This document shows positions 18,211 through 27,072 of a DNA stretch of 64,000 bases, piece after piece; within the stretch, counting starts at the first letter, position 1; each line of letters begins with the position of its first letter. Source of the DNA: Chitinophagaceae bacterium (GTDB taxonomy: Bacteria; Bacteroidota; Bacteroidia; Chitinophagales; Chitinophagaceae); the NCBI GenBank assembly GCA_014879565.1, contig JACSRW010000030.1, forward strand, positions 91,092-155,091, read 5' to 3'. A program made the position numbers and the translations under genes. A model generated the notes under the pieces. The model was not told where the DNA came from, did not search any database, and saw only the letters and a list, made by a program, of their open reading frames with translations.

Positions 18211-18900
18211 TCAGTGACGGAGTTCCGCGACACTGAATTCCGGGTTTTTCTCGTCTTTGATGTACATCACATCCTCATAAAACTCCACTTTCCCGGTTTC
18301 AATATTGTACATCGCTCCCACCACCCCGATGGCGCCGGATTCCACCATCTGCTCAATGATATAACTTCTTTCAATGATACTTTTCACGGAACGGCGTACA
18401 TTGATAGCCGATACATTCTCCACAAAAGCGGGATTGGCAGAATTTCTCTTATCAGGGGATGTAATACTCCTTTCTTCATAAACTGCCGGCTGTAATTTGG
18501 ACAGCAATTCAGTCAGGTTACCCATTTCCACGTGGTCGCAAGCGCCTTTCACTGCGCCGCATTTGGTATGCCCCAGCACCACGATCAGTTTAGAACCGGC
18601 CACTTTGCAGGCAAATTCCATACAACCGAGTATGTCGGTATTGACAATATTGCCGGCAATACGAATGGAGAAGATATCACCGAGTCCCTGGTCAAATACC
18701 AGTTCGGCTCCCGTCCGGCTGTCCATACAGCTCAGTACGGTGGCAAAGGGCCACTGGCCGTCGCGGGTAGCATTCACCTGTGCCAGCAGGTCACGCTGAG
18801 CTTTCAGGTTTTTCACAAACCGGTCATTTCCTTCTTTCAGGATGTTCAGGGCCATGCGGGGAGTAAGGTTAGCCTGGGTTTCTTTGGTATGTACGCGCAT
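18211..18900 (-). CDS. Beta-carbonic anhydrase (first copy, in the dab operon)
   Basis: This 229-residue cytoplasmic enzyme interconverts CO2 and bicarbonate. The zinc and catalytic residues are C58, D60 and R62 (LSCMDSR) with H111 and C114 (LGHTKCG). There is no signal peptide. It lies between the SulP gene (22 bases upstream) and dabA (23 bases downstream) in one operon. Its N-terminus (TPRMALNILKEGNDRFVKN) and overall sequence differ clearly from the second carbonic anhydrase at 21208-21843, so the two are not a recent duplication. SulP-linked carbonic anhydrases commonly work with bicarbonate transport, which fits this context. Confidence 0.95.
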   Translation of the reverse strand: MRVHTKETQANLTPRMALNILKEGNDRFVKNLKAQRDLLAQVNATRDGQWPFATVLSCMDSRTGAELVFDQGLGDIFSIRIAGNIVNTDILGCMEFACKVAGSKLIVVLGHTKCGAVKGACDHVEMGNLTELLSKLQPAVYEERSITSPDKRNSANPAFVENVSAINVRRSVKSIIERSYIIEQMVESGAIGVVGAMYNIETGKVEFYEDVMYIKDEKNPEFSVAELRH

Positions 18901-18922
18901 ATAATTAGGTTTTTAAAGTGAA

Positions 18923-20539
18923 TTAATGTACGGATTGTACGTGTGAATAATTTTCAATATTGTAGGCCTCTTTGAATCCCACCAGCTGAAGCCGGATGTT
19001 TTTCAGGGGGGCTTTGATATCCCGGAATTCCTTTATCAGTTCCAGCACATCATAATCAATATACTTTGTGTTATGAGCATCAATGATTACGTTTGATTTC
19101 TCCGGCATATGATCGAGGGTCTGCCGGATGGCGGCTTTATTCAGAAATGATACTTCTTCGGAAAGCCGTATATTGATCATGTCTCCTTCCTGGTGATTTT
19201 CCGAATGGAAATAATAAGAATTTTTGAGATTGCCGTACAGGATAGAAACAGTAGCGGCTACAATCCCGGTCATCACCCCCACCAGAAGTCCTTTACCGCT
19301 CAGTGCCGGTATAATCCCAAACAGATCCACCGCGATAATCACGAGCACGGTAATGATAAAAGGAGCAAACTGGTATTTTCCGGCAGTCCAGAAGTTCCGG
19401 AACACGGCCGGTTTGGCCAGTTTGTAACCGGTCAGCAGCAGGATAGCCGCGAGGGAAGAAAGCGGAATCTTATTCAGCAGGCCGGGTATCAGGATGATGG
19501 AAAGCAACAGCATGGAGCCGTGAATGATGGTTGACAATTTGGATTTCGCTCCGGAGTTTACGTTGGCACTGCTGCGTACTATCACGCTGGTAACAGGCAA
19601 TCCACCGATCAGTCCGGCTACGGTATTCCCTACACCCTGGGCTATGAGTTCCTTATTGGTGCTGGTCACCCGTCTTTGCGGATCCAGGTTATCCACCGCT
19701 TCAATACTGAGCAGGGTTTCCAGGGAGGCAATAATAGCGATCACCACCCCATATACTATCACCGTGCTGTTCATAAACCCATTAAAGTCGGGCAGGGTAA
19801 AGAAACTGAAAAATTCAGCTGCGCTGCCTGCCACTTTGATCTGAACCAGGTGTTCATTGGTTACGGCGAGGGCGCTTCCTGAACTGATCCAGATCTCATT
19901 AATGACCACGGAAACAATTACGGCTACCAGGGCTCCGGGTACAAAACTCACTCTTTTCTTTATAAAGGGTTTTTCCCAGACAATCATAATCAGCAGGGAA
20001 AGTAAACAGAGCAGGAAAACGCCTACATGGATATGATGCAGGGGCTGAAGTAACTCGTGCATATCCTCCTGGCCAAACGGGAAGAGTTCGGTTACATTTC
20101 CTTTTTCATCTTTGTCATAGCCGAAAGCATGGGGAATTTGTTTGGCAATAATCAGGATACCGATACTGGTCAGCATCCCCTTGATCACACTGCCCGGAAT
20201 ATAATTGGCAATGCCTCCCATTTTTGCCAGGCCAAGCGCCATTTGCAGGAGACCGGCAATAAAAACGGCACAAAGAAAGAGACTGAAATCGCCTATGGAA
20301 GTAATGGCCCCGAGTACCAGGGCAGCCAGGCCGGCAGCGGGACCACTCACACTCAGGGGTGAGTTACTGAGCATGCCGATTACAATGCCCCCGATTATCC
20401 CCGAAATAATCCCACTGAAAAAAGGGGCTCCGGATGCCAGGGCAATACCCAGGCAAAGCGGGAGGGCTACTAAGAAAACCACCAGACCGGCGGGCAAATC
20501 AAATTTCAGATTTGCAAACAGACTTTTTTGCTGATTCAT
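18923..20539 (-). CDS. SulP-family anion transporter with STAS domain (probable bicarbonate importer)
   Basis: The protein is 538 residues. The N-terminal transport domain (about 10-430) carries SulP motifs such as DLPAGLVVFLVALPLCLGIA and SVSGPAAGLAALVLGAI. A C-terminal STAS domain (about 440-538) contains NVIIDAHNTKYIDYDVLELI. SulP proteins move sulfate, bicarbonate (BicA) or other anions, often with Na+. The adjacent carbonic anhydrase and dabAB genes, and flanking Na+/H+ antiporters, favour bicarbonate; sulfate is not excluded because there are no sulfur-assimilation genes nearby to argue either way. It is probably the first large gene of the minus-strand operon. Confidence 0.9.
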   Translation of the reverse strand: MNQQKSLFANLKFDLPAGLVVFLVALPLCLGIALASGAPFFSGIISGIIGGIVIGMLSNSPLSVSGPAAGLAALVLGAITSIGDFSLFLCAVFIAGLLQMALGLAKMGGIANYIPGSVIKGMLTSIGILIIAKQIPHAFGYDKDEKGNVTELFPFGQEDMHELLQPLHHIHVGVFLLCLLSLLIMIVWEKPFIKKRVSFVPGALVAVIVSVVINEIWISSGSALAVTNEHLVQIKVAGSAAEFFSFFTLPDFNGFMNSTVIVYGVVIAIIASLETLLSIEAVDNLDPQRRVTSTNKELIAQGVGNTVAGLIGGLPVTSVIVRSSANVNSGAKSKLSTIIHGSMLLLSIILIPGLLNKIPLSSLAAILLLTGYKLAKPAVFRNFWTAGKYQFAPFIITVLVIIAVDLFGIIPALSGKGLLVGVMTGIVAATVSILYGNLKNSYYFHSENHQEGDMINIRLSEEVSFLNKAAIRQTLDHMPEKSNVIIDAHNTKYIDYDVLELIKEFRDIKAPLKNIRLQLVGFKEAYNIENYSHVQSVH

Positions 20540-20634
20540 TTTTATTAATCATTAACCTGACGGTGAATAAAAGACAGAAAGGAGGTTCAGATACAAGAAT
20601 CCCCTGCAGAAGTAATAAGTGCTAAAAAAGTAAA

Positions 20635-21003
20635 TCAGGCCTGGTTTGGAGGAGGTACCAGCAGTTCACCGTGAAAAGCCACATAGGTAGCGGCTTTTTC
20701 ATTCATACGGCGGGTAGTGCGTAATAAAAATGAATAGGCGTGTTCCTGCTGATCGTGCAGGTATTCTTCGGATAAATTATTGCTTCCCGGCACCTTTTCT
20801 TCGGTGTTATTGCCAAAAGGATTGGTGGTATCTTCCTCTCCCGAGGTATCTGGGAAGTTATCAAAAGATCCCGTAACCTGCCCGGTCATCAGCTGCCGGC
20901 AGGCCAGCACATAAGGAGCCGATACGGTCAGCCACATGAGCGTCACTATCATCAGTAATGATGACATTTTTTGTAATAACGGGTATATCGGTTTATTTCC
21001 CAT
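20635..21003 (-). CDS. Small exported protein with PPPN tail, unknown function
   Basis: This protein is 122 residues when started at the ATG at 21001-21003; a TTG lies 13 codons upstream. It has an N-terminal hydrophobic segment (about residues 13-33) after a Lys-containing start, a long acidic Asn/Asp/Glu-rich middle, and the tail VPPPNQA. No family is recognised. It sits 95 bases upstream of the SulP gene, in the same direction, and is likely the first gene of that unit. Its layout (anchor, acidic stretch, Pro-Pro-Pro-Asn end) parallels the small protein at 8969-9256. Confidence 0.6.
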   Translation of the reverse strand: MGNKPIYPLLQKMSSLLMIVTLMWLTVSAPYVLACRQLMTGQVTGSFDNFPDTSGEEDTTNPFGNNTEEKVPGSNNLSEEYLHDQQEHAYSFLLRTTRRMNEKAATYVAFHGELLVPPPNQA

Positions 21004-21106
21004 GAAGTGGCGCAAAATAGTCTTTTCGTCAAACCTGTCCAAACCGCCTGAAATACAATAACATTTTGCTAATTTTAAAATCAGGTACCGGCTGCCGGAC
21101 AGCGAT

Positions 21107-21114
21107 CAAATATA
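21107..21114 (-). promoter_or_regulatory. -7 box (TATATTTG) for the small protein-SulP-CA-dab unit
   Basis: On the minus strand the octamer matches TAnnTTTG exactly. It would give a leader of about 95 bases before the ATG at 21003. A TTTG lies 11 bases further upstream, closer than the usual 19, so the -33 element is uncertain. Confidence 0.4.
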
Positions 21115-21207
21115 ACAGCGGAAAACAAAACTTGTTGAAGTTTTTTTTACCAAAACGGGGTGTTTTTTTAACAAACAACTGTTCGTGTAAAAGCGGTGTC
21201 GAGGCGT

Positions 21208-21843
21208 ATGAAACCCTACGAAGTATTGCTGCATGATAATAAACACTGGGCGATCAAAAAGAAACAGGAAGATCCTGGTTTTTTTGAGCGGCTGCTGCAT
21301 GTGCAAACACCGGAGTTTTTGTGGATTGGCTGCAGCGACAGCCGGGTACCGCCGGATCAGATCACCCAGACAGAGCCCGGGGAAATCTTTATTCACCGGA
21401 ATGTGGCCAACCTGGTGGTGAATACCGATGTAAACCTGATGAGTGTGGTGGATTATGCCGTGAACCACCTGAAGATAAAACACGTGGTGGTCTGCGGGCA
21501 TTATGGCTGCGGGGGGATAAAGGCTGCCATGTCCAACCGGGACTTTAACCAGGTACTGAATATGTGGCTGCGGAATATCAAGGATATTTACCGTATTCAC
21601 CGGAAAGAAATGGAAGCAATCACCAATGAGGAAGAAAGAGTGAACCGGTTGGTGGAGTTAAATGTAAAAGAGCAGGTATTCAACCTGGCCAAAACGGCCC
21701 TGATTCAGCGGGCCTGGAGTACTGAAAACCGACCCGATCTGCATGGCTGGGTATATGATCTTCATGACGGACTGATCAAACCCATTGTTGAAATGAAGGC
21801 AGGGGCTGATATGGATGACCTTTATGAGTTTGAGAATCTCTGA
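21208..21843 (+). CDS. can: Beta-carbonic anhydrase (second copy, Can type)
   Basis: Started at the ATG at 21208, the protein is 211 residues; a GTG four codons upstream is an alternative. Zinc and catalytic residues are C42, D44 and R46 (GCSDSRVPPDQI) with H98 and C101 (CGHYGCGG). The motifs are those of the E. coli Can/CynT group, and the protein is cytoplasmic. It diverges from the SulP-dab operon and ends exactly where the convergent nhaD gene ends (stops at 21843 and 21844). Having a second, differently derived carbonic anhydrase next to a dab operon suggests separate regulation, or separate roles in basal metabolism and in transport. Confidence 0.95.
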   Translation: MKPYEVLLHDNKHWAIKKKQEDPGFFERLLHVQTPEFLWIGCSDSRVPPDQITQTEPGEIFIHRNVANLVVNTDVNLMSVVDYAVNHLKIKHVVVCGHYGCGGIKAAMSNRDFNQVLNMWLRNIKDIYRIHRKEMEAITNEEERVNRLVELNVKEQVFNLAKTALIQRAWSTENRPDLHGWVYDLHDGLIKPIVEMKAGADMDDLYEFENL

Positions 21844-23121
21844 TCAGAAAAGTGAATCCTGTAATATAAATACAGCAGCACCTGCGAGATAACCCAGCAG
21901 GGCCAGCCAACCGATTTTTTTCAGGTACCAGAAAAAATTGATTTTCTCCAGACCCATAGCCGCTACCCCGGCTGCTGAACCAATGATGAGAATACTGCCT
22001 CCTGTTCCCGCGCAATAGGCCAGGAATTCCCAGTAGTAATGATCTGTGGGATACTGAGCAAGGGGGTACATACCCTGGGCTCCGGCTACCAGGGGTACAT
22101 TGTCCACAATAGCCGACAGAAATCCGATGGTAATGGAAATGGCGGAAATATTACCAATCACTTTATCCAGCCAGTTTGCCATGGCTGCGAGCAGGTGGGT
22201 GGATTCCAGTACGGAAATGCAAAGCAGGATACCGAGGAAAAACAGCACACTGGGCGTATCAATCTTACGCAGGGCGTGATTGACAGACAGGATCCCTTTT
22301 TCCCTTTCATCCTTTTCACTGTGGATCATTTCGGTAAGCACCCACATCAGGCCCAGGCCGAATAAAATACCCATATAGGGGGGCAAATGGGTAATGGTTT
22401 TAAATACAGGTACCATCAGGAGGGATCCGATTCCCAGCCAGAATACCAGGTTTCGTTCCCGGCTGTTATGGGTAAAATTCTTGTTTTGCAGGGTAGCCGG
22501 CCGCTGGCTGACATTCCCCTTCATACCCCGGCTGATTATAAAGGCCGGTACCAGCATACAAACCAGGCTGGGCAGAAAAGCAGTGACAATAATATTAGCA
22601 GCCGTAATCTGTCCCCCGATCCAGAGCATAGTCGTGGTTACGTCACCGATCGGCGACCAGGCGCCCCCGGCATTGGCAGCAATCACCACCATGCCTGCGT
22701 AAAGCAGTCTTTCCTGTCTGTCTGCAATGATTTTACGCAACAGGGAAACGAGTACAATGGTGGTGGTCAGGTTATCCAGGGCCGCAGAAAGGAAAAATGT
22801 GATAAAGGAAATCAGCCAGACCAGTTTACGTTTATCGGTGGTACGGATCTTTCGGGTAATCAGTTCAAATCCATCATGCGCGTCAATCAGTTCCACAATC
22901 ACCATGGCCCCCAACAGAAAAAAGAGAATGCCGGAAATATCCCCCAGGTGTTGCTCCAGCTGATGCGTCACGGCTTCCTTATCAGTGGAAAAAAGGGCAT
23001 ACACTGACCAGCATAGGGCGGCAGTCAGCAGGGCTGAAGCCGCTTTATTTATCCTGAAGGAATGTTCAAAAGCGATCAGGATATAACCCAATAAGAAAAG
23101 ACTGATCAGAAGTACCTGCAT
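21844..23121 (-). CDS. nhaD: NhaD-type Na+/H+ antiporter
   Basis: This 425-residue protein of the ion-transporter superfamily has motifs of NhaD: FFLLGAMVIVELIDAHDGF, SAALDNLTTTIVLVSLL and NAGGAWSPIGDVTTTMLW. The frame is open for 71 codons further upstream, but the ATG at 23119-23121 (MQVLLISLFLLGYILIAFEH) starts directly with the first membrane span. The extended part overlaps the divergent gldA gene and has no membrane character. NhaD exports Na+ in exchange for H+ and works best at alkaline pH. It closes the inorganic-carbon block, opposite to nhaA at the other end. Confidence 0.9.
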   Translation of the reverse strand: MQVLLISLFLLGYILIAFEHSFRINKAASALLTAALCWSVYALFSTDKEAVTHQLEQHLGDISGILFFLLGAMVIVELIDAHDGFELITRKIRTTDKRKLVWLISFITFFLSAALDNLTTTIVLVSLLRKIIADRQERLLYAGMVVIAANAGGAWSPIGDVTTTMLWIGGQITAANIIVTAFLPSLVCMLVPAFIISRGMKGNVSQRPATLQNKNFTHNSRERNLVFWLGIGSLLMVPVFKTITHLPPYMGILFGLGLMWVLTEMIHSEKDEREKGILSVNHALRKIDTPSVLFFLGILLCISVLESTHLLAAMANWLDKVIGNISAISITIGFLSAIVDNVPLVAGAQGMYPLAQYPTDHYYWEFLAYCAGTGGSILIIGSAAGVAAMGLEKINFFWYLKKIGWLALLGYLAGAAVFILQDSLF

Positions 23122-23176
23122 GAAAATGGTTTTGGTTAGTCCGAAAGGATGCAAATTAAGCAAAGTCAATTTTATG

Positions 23177-23184
23177 TAGGTTTG
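23177..23184 (+). promoter_or_regulatory. -7 box (TAGGTTTG) four bases before the gldA start
   Basis: An exact TAnnTTTG match followed by CAGT and the ATG. A start site 6-8 bases after the box would give a nearly leaderless mRNA. No clear -33 TTTG is present. Confidence 0.4.
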
Positions 23185-23188
23185 CAGT

Positions 23189-24118
23189 ATGTCCATCGAA
23201 GTCAGCAACCTGCTTAAGGAATATGGCACACAGAAAGCCGTTAATAATATCTCTTTCCGGGCAGGGAAGGGTGAAATAGTGGGGTTTCTGGGTCCCAACG
23301 GGGCGGGTAAGTCCACCACCATGAAAATAATCACCGGTTACCTTCAGCCTACTGCCGGGGAGGCCAGGGTCTGCGGGATCAGCGTGGCGGAGAATCCCCT
23401 GGAAACCCGGAAAAAGATCGGGTACCTGGCCGAACTCAACGCCCTTTATTATGACATGTATGTACGAGAGTACCTGTCATTCCTGGCCGGTGTACACGGG
23501 CTGCCTGACAAAAATCAGGCGGTGGAACGGGTGATAGACATTGTGGGCCTCCGGCCCGAGGCCCGGAAAAAAATCGGGCAGTTATCCAAAGGGTATAAGC
23601 AAAGAGTGGGACTGGCTGCCGCCCTGATTCATGATCCGGAAGTGCTGATCCTGGATGAACCCACCACCGGTCTGGACCCGAATCAGATCGTGGAAATAAG
23701 GGAGGTTATACGCCGGCAGGGATCCAGTAAAACGGTGCTTTTCTCCTCTCATATCCTGCAGGAAGTGGAAGCTATTTGCGACCGGGTGATCATTATCCAT
23801 AAAGGCAGCCTGGTGGCTGATGATACCCTGTCCAATCTCCGTAAGAAATCTTCCACGGGCCTGGTAACGGTTCGTTTCGGAGAAAAAGTGGAGAGAGCCC
23901 TGATTGCTGAACTGCCGGCCCTCAGTGAAATAATCAGCGAAGAAGCGAACAATTGGCAGTTAGCCACACCTGATGCAGATCAGTTGCGCAAACAAATTTT
24001 ATCCCTTGCTTTGCAGCACAATTTCAACATCGTTTCTTTGCACAGCGAGAACCAGCGGCTGGAAGACATATTCAGATCCCTGACCGCCGCCGCCAGCGAA
24101 AGTCCTGCCCTGCAATAG
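23189..24118 (+). CDS. gldA: GldA, ABC ATPase of the gliding-motility ABC transporter
   Basis: This 309-residue ATPase has an intact Walker A (GPNGAGKST, residues 35-43), signature LSKGYKQRVGLAAAL, Walker B VLILDEPTTGLDP and switch His in SSHILQEV. The C-terminal 80 residues are the extension seen in GldA. GldA works with the membrane subunits GldF and GldG, which are not adjacent, as is common in this group. It starts 67 bases from the divergent nhaD. In contrast to the ABC protein at 9326-11002, all ATPase motifs here are canonical. Confidence 0.85.
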   Translation: MSIEVSNLLKEYGTQKAVNNISFRAGKGEIVGFLGPNGAGKSTTMKIITGYLQPTAGEARVCGISVAENPLETRKKIGYLAELNALYYDMYVREYLSFLAGVHGLPDKNQAVERVIDIVGLRPEARKKIGQLSKGYKQRVGLAAALIHDPEVLILDEPTTGLDPNQIVEIREVIRRQGSSKTVLFSSHILQEVEAICDRVIIIHKGSLVADDTLSNLRKKSSTGLVTVRFGEKVERALIAELPALSEIISEEANNWQLATPDADQLRKQILSLALQHNFNIVSLHSENQRLEDIFRSLTAAASESPALQ

Positions 24119-24147
24119 AAAAACTACTTACGATTGCCTGTCTTTAA

Positions 24148-25479
<1,332 letters not shown>

Positions 25480-25496
25480 TTTGCTGTAAAAGAGTA

Positions 25497-25544
25497 CTCA
25501 AAACAATTGTCTTCATCTAAAGACAGTTGTTTTGAGGCCCTTTT
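25497..25544 (+). terminator. Hairpin downstream of eno
   Basis: A perfect 17-bp stem (25497-25513 with 25520-25536) with a 6-base loop. A short T run (25541-25544) follows after four bases. It ends 10 bases before the next start codon, so it probably only partly separates eno from ftsB. Confidence 0.7.
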
Positions 25545-25553
25545 AACCAACCA

Positions 25554-25868
25554 ATGAAACTCATCAACCGCATACCAGCCTGGATCCGGAATAAATACCT
25601 GATCAGTTTTGCCCTTTTTTGTGTAGTTATCCTGTTCCTGGACAAAAATGACCTGTTTACCCAGCTTGACCGCCAGCGGGAACTGCGGAAACTGGAAAAA
25701 AGCAAAACCTACTATTCCACCCAGATTGCCGCAGAACGTAAAGAATTAGAGGCACTTAAGTCAAATCCCGCCACCCTGGAACGCTATGCCCGCGAGAAAT
25801 ACCTGATGAAAAGGGACCATGAAGACCTGTTTCTGGTACCGGAAAAGTCCGATAAAGCAAAGAATTAA
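25554..25868 (+). CDS. Septum formation initiator family protein (FtsB/DivIC-like)
   Basis: This 104-residue single-span division protein has a short cytoplasmic start, a membrane segment (about 14-31), a coiled coil (about 38-75, LDRQRELRKLEKSKTYY...) and the small C-terminal region with YAREKYLMKRDHED that is typical of FtsB/DivIC. It would act at the division site with FtsL/FtsQ-type partners. The position directly after eno supports the call. Confidence 0.88.
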   Translation: MKLINRIPAWIRNKYLISFALFCVVILFLDKNDLFTQLDRQRELRKLEKSKTYYSTQIAAERKELEALKSNPATLERYAREKYLMKRDHEDLFLVPEKSDKAKN

Positions 25869-25980
25869 GGATTTCCACACAATAAGCCCCCTGCCTCCCC
25901 GTTTAGATACAGGACATTCGAGATTTACCAGCTACCATAGAGGACAACATCTGATTTCTGGACAAATTAATGGTTTGCTC

Positions 25981-26214
25981 ATGACAAATTTTACACCTGA
26001 AGATCTTTTGCTGTATCTGTACAAGGAAACGGACACAGAACAGACCACAGCTATTGAAAAAGCCCTTTCCCTGGACTGGACACTCCGGGAAAAACTGGCG
26101 GTACTTAAAGCCTCCATGCAAAGGCTTGACAAAATCACAGAATCACCCCGCACCCAGGTAGTATTAAACGTGCTCAATTATGCCCGTTTACAAACTGCCC
26201 AGGAAGTGGAATAA
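25981..26214 (+). CDS. Small protein resembling a zinc-less anti-sigma N-terminal domain
   Basis: The protein is 77 residues starting at ATG 25981; a longer frame from 25819 overlaps ftsB and lacks sense. The sequence TPEDLLLYLYKETDTEQTTAIEKALSLDWTLREKLAVLKA follows the pattern of anti-sigma factor N-terminal helices (leu-tyr-x-glu, then an Asp/Trp-Leu-Arg-Glu turn) but lacks the His/Cys zinc ligands and has no membrane span. No sigma factor is adjacent. Function is unknown. Confidence 0.65.
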   Translation: MTNFTPEDLLLYLYKETDTEQTTAIEKALSLDWTLREKLAVLKASMQRLDKITESPRTQVVLNVLNYARLQTAQEVE

Positions 26215-26236
26215 AAACCGCCGGAAAAAATTACTG

Positions 26237-26262
26237 AAGCATCCCTGAGGGATGCTTTTTTT
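26237..26262 (+). terminator. Rho-independent terminator
   Basis: A 9-bp stem (AAGCATCCC / GGGATGCTT) with a TGA loop, followed by a run of seven T. It ends the transcript of the small gene at 25981-26214. Confidence 0.92.
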
Positions 26263-26273
26263 ATATTCTCCAT

Positions 26274-26301
26274 CCATTGTCCATTGCCTATTGCCCATTG
26301 C
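26274..26301 (+). repeat. Heptamer array (CCATTGC-type), four units
   Basis: CCATTGT, CCATTGC, CTATTGC, CCATTGC in exact 7-bp register, with a looser unit after it. It lies between the terminator and the nth start. Confidence 0.75.
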
Positions 26302-26323
26302 CTGCTCTCTCCTAACTTGCAAC

Positions 26324-26968
26324 ATGACCCGCAAAGAACGTTACGAGTATATTATCCGCTGGTTCCAGGAGCACAGCCCGGAAGCAGAAACAGAATTGCT
26401 GTATGATAACCCTTATCAGTTACTGGTAGCCGTCATTCTTTCAGCCCAGTGCACGGATAAAAGAGTGAACCTTACCACCCCGGCGCTCTTTGAAAAATAC
26501 CCGGACGTACAGTCCCTTTCAAAAGCCGGGTTTGATGAGTTGTTTACGCTGATCCGGAGTATATCTTATCCAAATAACAAAACAAAACACCTGATCGGAA
26601 TGGCCCAACGGGTGAAGGAACAGTTCGGAGGCACTATTCCGATGACGGTGGAAGAACTGGTACAACTACCCGGAGTGGGAAGAAAAACAGCGAATGTCAT
26701 TACATCCGTAATTGACCGGCAGCCCAATATGGCGGTTGATACACATGTATTCCGTGTGAGCAAGCGGATTGGCCTCGTTCCGGCCACTGCCAGTACCCCG
26801 CTGGCGGTAGAAAAAATACTGATAAAAAATATCCCCGAATCCCTGGTGCATAAAGCGCATCACTGGCTGATCCTTCACGGGCGGTATACCTGCCTGGCCC
26901 GGAACCCGAAATGCAGTAACTGCGGATTACAAAAGGCCTGTCGTTTTTTTCAGCAGGAAAATCGCTGA
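26324..26968 (+). CDS. nth: Endonuclease III (base-excision repair glycosylase/AP lyase)
   Basis: This 214-residue enzyme removes oxidised pyrimidines and cleaves the AP site. The helix-hairpin-helix LPGVGRKTA carries the catalytic Lys, VDTHVFR carries the catalytic Asp, and the C-terminal [4Fe-4S] ligands follow the C-x6-C-x2-C-x5-C pattern (CLARNPKCSNCGLQKAC). The ATG at 26324 (MTRKERYEYIIRWFQ) is chosen because the 24 upstream codons are encoded by the heptamer array and flanking sequence and do not fit the family. Confidence 0.97.
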   Translation: MTRKERYEYIIRWFQEHSPEAETELLYDNPYQLLVAVILSAQCTDKRVNLTTPALFEKYPDVQSLSKAGFDELFTLIRSISYPNNKTKHLIGMAQRVKEQFGGTIPMTVEELVQLPGVGRKTANVITSVIDRQPNMAVDTHVFRVSKRIGLVPATASTPLAVEKILIKNIPESLVHKAHHWLILHGRYTCLARNPKCSNCGLQKACRFFQQENR

Positions 26969-27072
26969 GTAAAAATTCATGGAGAAACCGTAAAAACTTA
27001 TCCCCGGATTTAAAAATGTAGCACAGTCCTTGTTTCAGATGCCTGTCCCAAAACCAAATTAATAGGCATCTT

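Noticed and set aside
23122..23334. 71-codon N-terminal extension of nhaD
   Set aside because: It is antisense to the gldA promoter and start, contains no membrane span, and the ATG at 23121 begins directly with the first span.
25819..25980. N-terminal extension of the small protein at 25981-26214
   Set aside because: The extension overlaps the end of the FtsB-like gene and has no plausible sequence; the ATG at 25981 starts the conserved-looking part.
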